The position numbers and the translations under genes are program-made. Below the pieces are notes generated by a model, which saw only the letters and a program-made list of their open reading frames with translations, had not been told where the DNA came from and did no database searches. A DNA stretch of 5,477 nucleotides from JBBDWZ01 sp050732575 (GTDB lineage Bacteria > Gemmatimonadota > Gemmatimonadetes > Longimicrobiales > RSA9), in assembly GCA_050732575.1 (NCBI GenBank), contig JBOHRF010000362.1, forward strand, positions 1-5,477. Reading direction: 5' to 3'. Positions 1 through 5,477 of this stretch are shown here, in pieces; the first letter of the stretch is position 1; every line of letters starts with the position of its first letter.

Positions 1-554
1 AGTGTAGCCAGCGTATCGATGCGGCTGCCGACCGCCAAACGCGAGAGCAGCTCTTCGCCACCGCCGCTGCCGAATGCCTGTGGCGCGCTGCCCTTTCGGA
101 TCTGGTGATAGAAACGTCGATCTCCATCTACGCCTCGAAGGGCAACCGCGTTGGCCGGTTCGGCAGCACCCAGCGTGAACGTGGATCCGGCCCGTCCATC
201 GGGCAGGATAGTGAGGAACCGGTCGTTGCCGGGATCGAAAAGGAGCGTGGTATCGGCGCGCAATGCGTACAACCGTCGCGGTGCAGCAAACTCGGCCGGA
301 CCGGCGCCCGGGCGGCCGATCTGCTTTGCGCTACGCAGCGCTGCATCGATCAACTGTACCGAGCGCTCCTGCGCGTCCACCACTACCACGCGACCATCCG
401 TGAGCCACCGGACACTGGATATCTGCGTGAAGCCCGTCGGAAACTCCACCTCCGGCCGGGACAGGCGGATGTGTTGTACGGATTGGCTGTCAGTGCGACC
501 GGCAAACGCGACCGTAAGGGACGACGCCAACACCAGCGCGTGGGCAACCTTCAC
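1..554 (-). CDS. Exported six-bladed beta-propeller (NHL-like) protein, N-terminal part
   Basis: The frame is open for 184 codons from a GTG at 554 and runs off the left edge, so the C-terminus is missing. The N-terminus (MKVAHALVLASSLTVAFAGR) looks like a signal peptide: one Lys, a hydrophobic core at about residues 3-18, then small residues. The mature part reads as propeller strands. 'SVRWLTDGRVVVVDAQERSV' (48-67) is a typical blade, followed by 'IGRPGAGPAEFAAPRRL' (79-95), the G-x-G-P-x-E-F-x-x-P loop common in NHL/6-bladed propeller proteins. A second blade (about 96-120, 'TTLLFDPGNDRFLTILPDG') follows. GGGAGG lies 4 nt before the start. The role is unknown; such proteins are usually periplasmic or surface-located and bind ligands or act as scaffolds. 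It is divergent from the GH3 gene and could share a control region with it. Plus-strand ORFs over this stretch (105-570) look like shadows: their products are Arg/Ser/Pro-rich and have no recognisable fold. Confidence 0.85.
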   Translation of the reverse strand, partial: MKVAHALVLASSLTVAFAGRTDSQSVQHIRLSRPEVEFPTGFTQISSVRWLTDGRVVVVDAQERSVQLIDAALRSAKQIGRPGAGPAEFAAPRRLYALRADTTLLFDPGNDRFLTILPDGRAGSTFTLGAAEPANAVALRGVDGDRRFYHQIRKGSAPQAFGSGGGEELLSRLAVGSRIDTLAT

Positions 555-647
555 TGAACCTCCCGTTTGAGGACCGTCCGAGTTGAGTCGCTCGGCACGG
601 GCAAAACGCTGGCTGCACGGCTCGTGGCCACGTTATCCTGTCGCTTC
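555..647. promoter_or_regulatory. Divergent intergenic control region
   Basis: These 93 bp separate two divergent starts (554 minus, 648 plus), so promoters for both genes are expected here or just inside the genes. What can be seen is weak. TATCCT at 634-639 (plus) resembles a -10 box and ends 8 nt before the GH3 ATG, but no good -35 lies 17 bp upstream. A short inverted repeat, CCGAG (578-582) and CTCGG (591-595) with an 8-bp spacer, could be an operator half-site pair or chance. The region call rests on gene orientation, not on a recognised motif. Confidence 0.4.
559..564 (-). promoter_or_regulatory. Ribosome binding site of the left propeller gene
   Basis: GGGAGG on the minus strand ends 4 nt before the GTG at 554. 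The spacing is short, but the match to the Shine-Dalgarno core is strong and no other in-frame start lies near it. It decides the start and supports this strand as the coding one. Confidence 0.65.
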
Positions 648-3290
648 ATGAAACGGCACAATCCTGTTCGGCTGGTGCTTGCCCTGACCGTGCTGCCCGC
701 CACGCTCGAGGCCCAGGTCCTGCCCTATCGTGATGCCAATCTGAGCATTGAACGGCGCGTGCGCGACCTGGTCACCCGCATGACGCTCGAAGAAAAGTTC
801 TGGCAGCTGTACATGAGTCCGGGTGACCTGGACAATCCCACACACGACTACACGAAGGGCAGCTTTGGCCTGCAGATCTCCAGCCCGGGTGATGCTCGCG
901 GAGCAGCGGCAGCGCGTGCGCACGCTCAACGCATCAACAGCATCCAGCGCTTTTTTGTGGAGCGCACTCGTCTGGGCATACCCATCATCCCATTCGAGGA
1001 AGCGTTACACGGTTTCGTGCGGGAAGGCGCGACCGTGTTCCCCCAGGCCATCGCCCTGGCCGCCACCTGGGATACCGCGCTCGTGCGCCGAGTCGCCATC
1101 GCGATTGCGCGCGAAACACGCAGCCGCGGTGTGCGCCAGGTCCTCTCCCCGGTCGTGAACATTGCCAACGACGTGCGTTGGGGGCGCGTGGAAGAAACGT
1201 ACGGCGAGGATCCTGTGCTGAGTGCGCGCATGGGCGCGAGTTTCGTGCGCGCCTTCGAGCAGAACGGCGTCGTGACCACGCCCAAACACTTCGTGGCCAA
1301 TGTGGGTGAGGGTGGGCGCGACAGCTATCCCATCGACATGAGCGCGCGCTGGCTCGAGGAAATGCACTTTCCGCCGTTTCGCGCGGCCTTGCAATCGGGC
1401 GCGCGTTCGGTCATGACGTCCTACAACTCGGTGGATGGCGCGCCGGCCACGCAGAGCCGGTGGCTGTTGACCGACAAGCTGAAGCGCGATTGGGGCTTTC
1501 GCGGATTCATCATCTCGGATGCGGCGGCCACGGGCGGCGCCACCGTGTTGCACATGACCGAGCCCAACACGCCTGTTGCCGCGCAGCACGCGTTCCAGGC
1601 CGGTCTCGATGTGGTCTTCCAGTCCACCTGGGAGCAACATCGGCCTTATCTCGATGCATTCAGGCGCGGCCTGGTGCCGGATTCCGTAATCAACGGCGCA
1701 GTGGCGCGCGTACTGCGCGCCAAGTTCGAGTTGGGTTTGTTCGAACGGCCCTTCGTGCATGAGAACAGTGCGGCGTTCTGGAACGGACACGCCGGTCATC
1801 GCGCGCTCGCGCTGGAAGCCGCACGCGCTTCCATCGTGTTGCTCGAGAACGATGACAACGTGCTCCCGCTCTCGCGTACGGTGCGCAACCTGGCCGTGAT
1901 TGGAACGGATGCCCGCGAGGCGCGCCTCGGTGGGTACAGTGGACCGAGCCATCGAGTCGTGTCGATCCTGGACGGCGTGCGCGCCGCTCTGGACACCATC
2001 GCGCAGGTGCGCTACGCGCCCGGTCCGGGCCGGGTGACGCGCACGCACGCCATCGTACCGGCCGAGTTTCTGAGCTCGGATTCGGCCGGACGCTGGGTCG
2101 CCGGGCTACAGGGCGAATACTTCGACAACAACAGTCTGCAGGGTGCGCCGCGATTGCTGCGCCGCGATGCACGTGTTGATTTCGGCTGGACGCTCAATTC
2201 GCCCGCCCGTGGTATCCCCTACGATTGGTACTCCGTGCGCTGGACCGGGCGACTCACGGTGCCGGCTACGGCAGTGCGCCGCATCGGTATGGAGGGCAAC
2301 GATGGGTATCGGCTCTGGCTGGATGGCAAGCTGATCATCGACAACTGGAAGAAACAGTCCTATCGGACCTGGCTGACCGAGATCAGTCTGGCGCCCGGAT
2401 CCACGCACGACCTGCGCATCGAATACTTCGAGAGTACAGGCAACGCGCGCGTGAAGCTGATCTGGGATGCGGGCATCACAAACGCAGCGCCGGCCCGTAT
2501 CGACAGTGCGGTTGCTCTGGCCCGGCTGAGTGATGCGGCCATCGTGGTGGCCGGCATCGAGGAAGGAGAATTTCGCGATCGCGCGTTCCTCAGCCTGCCC
2601 GGTCACCAGGAAGAGCTGATTCGCGCCGTGGCCGCTACCGGCAAGCCGACCATTGTTGTGTTGATTGGCGGCAGCGCCATCACCATGTCGCGCTGGCTGG
2701 ATGACGTCGATGCCGTGTTGTTGGCCTGGTATCCCGGCGAGCAGGGCGGCACCGCCATAGCCGATGTGCTGTTGGGCGCGCACAACCCATCGGCTCGACT
2801 GCCTATCACGTTCCCCATGTCCGAGGGCCAGCTTCCGCTGTACTACAATCACAAGCCAACCGGCCGCGGTGACGACTACCTCGACGCAACCGGACAGCCG
2901 CTATTTCCTTTCGGCTTTGGCCTGAGCTACACCCGCTTTGCCTACTCCGATCTCATCATCGAGCCAGCTTCCATTCCGGCCAACGGCCGCGCGTCCGTGC
3001 GCTTCAACGTGAAGAACACGGGCCCGCGCGCGGGCGCCGAGGTAGTGCAACTCTACGTGCGCGATGTCCTGGCCTCCCGGGCGCGACCCGTGATGGAGCT
3101 CAAAGGTTTCCAACGCGTGCAGCTCGAGCCTGGACAGGAGCAGGAAATCAGGTTGGAACTGAATGCTCGGGAATTGTCCTTCCCGGATCGCGACCTGCGC
3201 TGGATCGTGGAACCCGGCGTCTGGCGAATCATGATCGGCGCGTCAGCCAAGGACATCCGGCTGCGGGGCGAGCTGGTTGTGCGTGAATGA
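648..3290 (+). CDS. Exported GH3 beta-glycosidase with PA14 insert
   Basis: An 880-residue glycoside hydrolase of family GH3, a retaining exo-enzyme; beta-glucosidase is likeliest, beta-xylosidase possible. Start ATG 648 is chosen because it gives a signal peptide (MKRHNPVRLVLALTVLPATL, cleavage near LEA-Q, residue 22); the frame is open back to a TTG at 567, but that adds an uncharged-poor leader without features. The TIM barrel covers about 36-365: 'FEEALHGF' (116-123), 'RWGRVEETYGEDP' (177-189), substrate-binding Lys213-His214, 'MTSYN' (256-260), and nucleophile Asp291 in 'GFIISDA'. The C-terminal GH3 sandwich starts near 390 and is split by a PA14 module (about 485-610, 'GLQGEYFDN' to 'VKLIWDAG'). 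It resumes with 'EGEFRDRAFLSLPG', where Glu641 is the likely acid/base, and 'FPFGFGLSYT' (753-762). A fibronectin-III-like domain ends it (about 778-877). PA14 in this position occurs in characterised GH3 enzymes and helps shape substrate choice. No Shine-Dalgarno is visible. It likely acts in the periplasm or outside the cell. The exact substrate cannot be read from sequence. Confidence 0.96.
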   Translation: MKRHNPVRLVLALTVLPATLEAQVLPYRDANLSIERRVRDLVTRMTLEEKFWQLYMSPGDLDNPTHDYTKGSFGLQISSPGDARGAAAARAHAQRINSIQRFFVERTRLGIPIIPFEEALHGFVREGATVFPQAIALAATWDTALVRRVAIAIARETRSRGVRQVLSPVVNIANDVRWGRVEETYGEDPVLSARMGASFVRAFEQNGVVTTPKHFVANVGEGGRDSYPIDMSARWLEEMHFPPFRAALQSGARSVMTSYNSVDGAPATQSRWLLTDKLKRDWGFRGFIISDAAATGGATVLHMTEPNTPVAAQHAFQAGLDVVFQSTWEQHRPYLDAFRRGLVPDSVINGAVARVLRAKFELGLFERPFVHENSAAFWNGHAGHRALALEAARASIVLLENDDNVLPLSRTVRNLAVIGTDAREARLGGYSGPSHRVVSILDGVRAALDTIAQVRYAPGPGRVTRTHAIVPAEFLSSDSAGRWVAGLQGEYFDNNSLQGAPRLLRRDARVDFGWTLNSPARGIPYDWYSVRWTGRLTVPATAVRRIGMEGNDGYRLWLDGKLIIDNWKKQSYRTWLTEISLAPGSTHDLRIEYFESTGNARVKLIWDAGITNAAPARIDSAVALARLSDAAIVVAGIEEGEFRDRAFLSLPGHQEELIRAVAATGKPTIVVLIGGSAITMSRWLDDVDAVLLAWYPGEQGGTAIADVLLGAHNPSARLPITFPMSEGQLPLYYNHKPTGRGDDYLDATGQPLFPFGFGLSYTRFAYSDLIIEPASIPANGRASVRFNVKNTGPRAGAEVVQLYVRDVLASRARPVMELKGFQRVQLEPGQEQEIRLELNARELSFPDRDLRWIVEPGVWRIMIGASAKDIRLRGELVVRE

Positions 3291-3299
3291 CACGTCCCG

Positions 3300-5009
3300 C
3301 TAACGCATACCATCACTTCCCCGCGTCAGCCGTGTAGTTCCGGAACCATCGATGTTCACGACATACACGTCCACGTAGGAGCGCTGTGCAGCAGGTCCAA
3401 ATGCAGAGACCAGGATGCGCCGCCCGTCGCGCGACCAGCTGGGCTGTCCCTGCACGTGCAGGCCGGTTGTGAGGCGAATCACCGTGCGCTGTGTCATGTC
3501 TAGCAGGTAGAGATCGGACGGACCATCACGATCGGAATTGAAGGCAATGGTGCGACCATCGGGCGAATAGGAGGGCGCCGTGTCTTGGCCCCGACTGCCA
3601 GGCAGTGGTGTGACCGCGCCGCTTGCGATGTCCATGAGGAACAGCTGATCGCGACCGTTTGGGTCAGCATAAAATACCAGCTGCCGGCCGTCCGGGCTCC
3701 AGGTAGGCACCTGACTGCTCCAGCGGTTGGACGTGAGACGCCGCTCGCGGGCGCCACTCGAGTCGGCCAGGAACAGGTCCCAGTGGTATCGTTCGGTCGC
3801 GCGATCGAACGTACCGCGCTGAAATGCGATCTGCCGGCCATCGGGTGATGGAACGGGCACGCCGTCAAAGCCGGGGGCCTGCACCAGCCGCCGTGGTACG
3901 CTTCCGTCCGTGTGCATCACGTACAAATCGACTTCATTGGATTCGGCGTAGTTGCGTGGCGATTGGAAGAAGATGGTTGCGCCCGACGGCGCGAACATGG
4001 GATGCGCATCGCGGCCCGGGCTGTGGGTGAGCCGTCGTGCAGCCGTGCCGTCCACGCGCATGCTGTAGATCTCCCAGTCGCCATCGCGCGTGGACGAAAA
4101 TACAATGCGGCCATCATCGGGCGAGAATTGCGGCCAGGCATTCTGATAGCGCGACTCCGTGAGCTGGCGGTGTTCGCCGCCGTCTGCATTCATCGTGAAC
4201 AACTCGAAACGGCCCGTGCGGTCGGAATAAAACGCGATGCTGCTCCCATCCGGCGACCAGTCCAGCTCGAAGCTGGTGCTGGTGTCGCGCGTGAGCGGCT
4301 GCACGTTCGAGCCATCCATGTTCATGGAATAGAGGCCCGGCTTGCCGCCTCGTTCCGAGAAAAACGCCAACCGTTGACCGTTGGGTGATACCCGGGCGCC
4401 CCCATCAGCTGCGGCATGCACGATCAGCGCGCGCGCGGCGCTGCCATCCGCGTTCATCATCCAGATGTCTGCATTGCCCTGTCGGTGCGAGCCGAACACG
4501 ATGTGCCGGCCATCGGGTGTCCAGGCCGCGTGGCCGTCGCGACCCGGTGCGTTCGTGAGGCGGACGATGTGGCCGCCATCCGCATCCATCACATAAACAT
4601 CCTCATCGCCCGTGCGATCGGAATCGAACGTTATGCGCGTGCCATCTGGTGACCATGACGGGTGTCGGGCAAACTGCGGATGGGGCGATGAACCGGGGTG
4701 GCTCAGCCGACGTTCCTCGGTGCCGTCGGGCCGGATGGTATAGAGGTTCCAAACCCCATCCCGATTGGAATCGAACACGATGCGCGTGCCATCGGGGGAC
4801 CAGTCCGGGTGGGTGTCTTCACCCAACGTCCAGGTCAGGCGACGCAGCCCCGTCCCGTCCGCATTCACGATGTACAGCGATGTGGTTCCGTGGCGCGCGC
4901 TCTGAAACACCAGCTGCCGCCCATCCGGCGACCAGGATGGATTGATATTGAGAAACGACGGCGCCTGCGCAGCCTGCACGAACAGCATTGTCTTCAGAAT
5001 GAAGTGCAC
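3300..5009 (-). CDS. Exported TolB/PD40-type protein with twelve propeller blades
   Basis: A 569-residue protein made almost wholly of PD40 (WD40-like, TolB-type) repeats. The 'WSPDG' motif or a variant begins at residues 26, 70, 119, 163, 207, 251, 295, 339, 387, 437, 481 and 525: twelve blades, eight of eleven intervals exactly 44 residues. Typical blade order is WSPDG, then IxFxSxRxG, then LYxMxxDG, then RRLT. Twelve blades fit two six-bladed propellers in tandem. Start GTG 5009 is preferred: AAAGGA sits 8 nt upstream and the N-terminus (MHFILKTMLFVQAAQA) can serve as a short signal peptide, although Lys6 interrupts its core. ATG 4988 is the alternative (562 residues). The frame stays open to 5417 only because it runs through a 14-bp repeat array; that extension is not protein-like. 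TolB itself is a periplasmic partner of Pal, but this protein lacks a visible TolB N-terminal domain, so it is not called tolB. Its function is unknown; ligand binding or scaffolding in the envelope is inferred. It converges on the GH3 gene with a 9-bp gap. Confidence 0.93.
   Translation of the reverse strand: MHFILKTMLFVQAAQAPSFLNINPSWSPDGRQLVFQSARHGTTSLYIVNADGTGLRRLTWTLGEDTHPDWSPDGTRIVFDSNRDGVWNLYTIRPDGTEERRLSHPGSSPHPQFARHPSWSPDGTRITFDSDRTGDEDVYVMDADGGHIVRLTNAPGRDGHAAWTPDGRHIVFGSHRQGNADIWMMNADGSAARALIVHAAADGGARVSPNGQRLAFFSERGGKPGLYSMNMDGSNVQPLTRDTSTSFELDWSPDGSSIAFYSDRTGRFELFTMNADGGEHRQLTESRYQNAWPQFSPDDGRIVFSSTRDGDWEIYSMRVDGTAARRLTHSPGRDAHPMFAPSGATIFFQSPRNYAESNEVDLYVMHTDGSVPRRLVQAPGFDGVPVPSPDGRQIAFQRGTFDRATERYHWDLFLADSSGARERRLTSNRWSSQVPTWSPDGRQLVFYADPNGRDQLFLMDIASGAVTPLPGSRGQDTAPSYSPDGRTIAFNSDRDGPSDLYLLDMTQRTVIRLTTGLHVQGQPSWSRDGRRILVSAFGPAAQRSYVDVYVVNIDGSGTTRLTRGSDGMR
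4618..4802 (-). repeat. Near-identical DNA segments coding blades 2 and 3 of the PD40 protein
   Basis: Segments 4618-4655 and 4765-4802 match at 32 of 38 bases, 147 bp apart (49 codons). They encode WSPDGTRIVFDSNRDG and WSPDGTRITFDSDRTG. The other blades share amino acids but less DNA, so this looks like a younger duplication or a gene conversion within the gene. Confidence 0.6.
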
Positions 5010-5017
5010 GAGTTGTG

Positions 5018-5023
5018 TCCTTT
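5018..5023 (-). promoter_or_regulatory. Ribosome binding site of the PD40 gene
   Basis: AAAGGA on the minus strand lies 8 nt before the GTG at 5009. It supports that start over the ATG at 4988 and over the long upstream extension. Confidence 0.65.
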
Positions 5024-5047
5024 CAGCTTCGAACAAGTCCAATAGAT

Positions 5048-5159
5048 CGGAACGGCGACTTCGGAACGGCGACTTCGGAACGGCGACTTCGGAACGGCGA
5101 CTTCGGAACGGCGACTTCGGAACGGCGACTTCGGAACGGCGACTTCGGAACGGCGACTT
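5048..5159. repeat. Tandem array: eight perfect copies of a 14-bp unit
   Basis: The unit CGGAACGGCGACTT occurs eight times head to tail with no mismatch; only the first two bases of a ninth copy follow. On the other strand the unit can be read as two related heptamers, CGTTCCG and AAGTCGC. The array ends 38 bp upstream of the PD40 gene start. Perfect identity implies recent expansion by slippage or unequal exchange, or active homogenisation. It has none of the spacer-repeat alternation of a CRISPR array. Confidence 0.97.
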
Positions 5160-5171
5160 CGTTACGAATGT

Positions 5172-5272
5172 GAAGTTCCGCCGTTGAAGTTCCGCAGTTA
5201 AAGTCCCGCTGTTGGCGTTCCGAAGTCGCAGTTCCGACTTTGCAGTTCCGTAGTTCCGCAGTCCGTAGTTCC
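5172..5272. repeat. Diverged 14-bp-period array in inverted orientation
   Basis: GTTCCG (once GTCCCG) recurs at 5175, 5189, 5203, 5217, 5231 and 5245, exactly 14 bp apart, then at 5253 with the period breaking to 7-8 bp. GTTCCG is the reverse complement of CGGAAC in the neighbouring perfect array. The best stretch, 5214-5237, matches the reverse complement of that array at 22 of 24 bases. This is an older, decayed array of the same family facing the perfect one across a 12-bp spacer. Confidence 0.8.
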
Positions 5273-5280
5273 TGGTCCTT

Positions 5281-5307
5281 GGGCCCCGCGCGTGCAGCGC
5301 GGGGTCC
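5281..5307 (-). terminator. Strong GC hairpin, possible terminator of the right-edge gene
   Basis: CCCCGCGC (5284-5291) pairs perfectly with GCGCGGGG (5297-5304) around a 5-nt loop. One G-U and two G-C pairs extend it to 11 bp. It lies about 90 bp past the putative stop at 5398 on the minus strand. Neither strand has a T-run after the stem, so it is not a classic intrinsic terminator. It could instead protect RNA ends or be a leader structure of the PD40 transcript. Confidence 0.35.
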
Positions 5308-5397
5308 CCCCAAATAGCGGTTTCATGCCGACAAACCTGTACCGGTTCGCCCAAAACGCGATTGTAAATCTTTGTGTGGGGGTGTGGGGCGGCGGGT

Positions 5398-5477
5398 TCA
5401 GGGTGGTGCCAGCACATGGGGCACGAAGCCAGGGCCCACGGCCATGCGCCGGGCCACGTATTCGGTTGGGGTCATGC
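5398..5477 (-). CDS. Possible C-terminal end of an unidentified gene
   Basis: On the minus strand a frame enters from the right edge and ends at TGA 5400-5398, giving 25 readable codons: MTPTEYVARRMAVGPGFVPH, then VLAPP. The Met may be internal or a start; with only two bases before it, this cannot be told. The composition looks like ordinary protein, and the hairpin downstream fits a gene end here. I do not recognise the family. It could equally be a chance frame. Confidence 0.35.
   Translation of the reverse strand, partial: MTPTEYVARRMAVGPGFVPHVLAPP

Larger units (their letters stand above)
5010..5397. other. 388-bp non-coding leader/intergenic region with repeats
   Basis: No convincing gene is seen here. 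Long frames cross it on both strands, but only because a 14-bp period rotates through all three frames without stops; the products are low-complexity (SPFRSRRSEVAVPK-type repeats). In order from the PD40 start it holds a ribosome site, a 25-bp unique stretch, eight perfect 14-bp repeats, a 12-bp spacer, a diverged inverted array, a GC hairpin, and about 90 bp of unique sequence. On the minus strand TACAAT (5366 to 5361) is a good -10 match but lacks a clear -35. If used, it would give a leader of roughly 340 nt that contains all the repeats. Confidence 0.7.

Noticed and set aside
105..570. Plus-strand ORFs of 139-150 residues at the left end
   Set aside because: They overlap the minus-strand propeller gene, which has a ribosome site, signal peptide and family motifs. 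Their products are Arg/Pro/Ser-rich with no recognisable motif.
578..595. Inverted repeat CCGAG-N8-CTCGG as an operator in the divergent spacer
   Set aside because: A 5-bp arm is expected by chance in a GC-rich stretch of this size. Noted only within the intergenic entry.
1005..2048. 347-residue minus-strand ORF, and a 248-residue one at 2106-2852, inside GH3
   Set aside because: They are antisense shadows of a well-conserved GH3 gene, common in GC-rich DNA. The residue mix is Arg/His-rich without domain signals.
3280..3307. TGCGT/ACGCA stem as a bidirectional terminator between the convergent genes
   Set aside because: It has only five pairs, an 18-nt loop and no T-run, and it overlaps the coding end.
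3300..5009. Calling the PD40 gene tolB
   Set aside because: It has twelve blades instead of six, no visible TolB N-terminal domain, and no tol-pal neighbours.
5048..5160. Coding repeat protein (SPFRSRRSEVAVPK units) on either strand
   Set aside because: A 14-bp unit is not a multiple of three, and all frames are open on both strands. Perfect DNA identity rather than codon-level variation points to non-coding repeats.
5048..5272. CRISPR array
   Set aside because: The 14-bp units abut directly with no unique spacers, and no cas gene is present.

Overview
This window is a GC-rich bacterial chromosome segment. It holds two complete genes and one clear partial gene, all for exported proteins, plus an unusual repeat-filled intergenic region at the right end. 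The mix suggests a soil or freshwater heterotroph: a secreted six-bladed beta-propeller protein with a 'GRPGxGPxEF' motif, a long PD40/TolB-like propeller, an exported GH3 glycosidase with a PA14 insert, and two GTG starts. Gemmatimonadota is my best guess, with Acidobacteriota or a related phylum possible. This rests on protein style, not on any search.

Layout, left to right. Positions 1-554 (minus) carry the first 184 codons of an exported beta-propeller protein that runs off the left edge; it starts at GTG behind GGGAGG. A 93-bp divergent spacer (555-647) separates it from a GH3 family glycoside hydrolase at 648-3290 (plus). That protein has a signal peptide, a TIM-barrel catalytic domain, a C-terminal GH3 domain interrupted by a PA14 module, and a fibronectin-III-like tail. 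After 9 bp, facing it, lies a 569-residue PD40/TolB-like protein (3300-5009, minus) with 12 blades at a nearly constant 44-residue period.

Upstream of that gene is a 388-bp non-coding region (5010-5397). It contains eight perfect head-to-tail copies of a 14-bp unit (5048-5159), then a diverged array with the same 14-bp period in the opposite orientation (5172-5272), then a strong GC hairpin (5281-5307). The right edge (5398-5477, minus) may hold the last 25 codons of another gene.

How the genes might work together is inference. The GH3 enzyme would release terminal sugars from plant or microbial oligosaccharides outside the cytoplasm. The two propeller proteins could be binding or scaffold proteins of the cell envelope. 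They are not co-directional with GH3, so no operon is shown. The strongest unexplained signal is the paired 14-bp arrays just upstream of the PD40 gene. They keep long reading frames open, so they can be mistaken for coding sequence.
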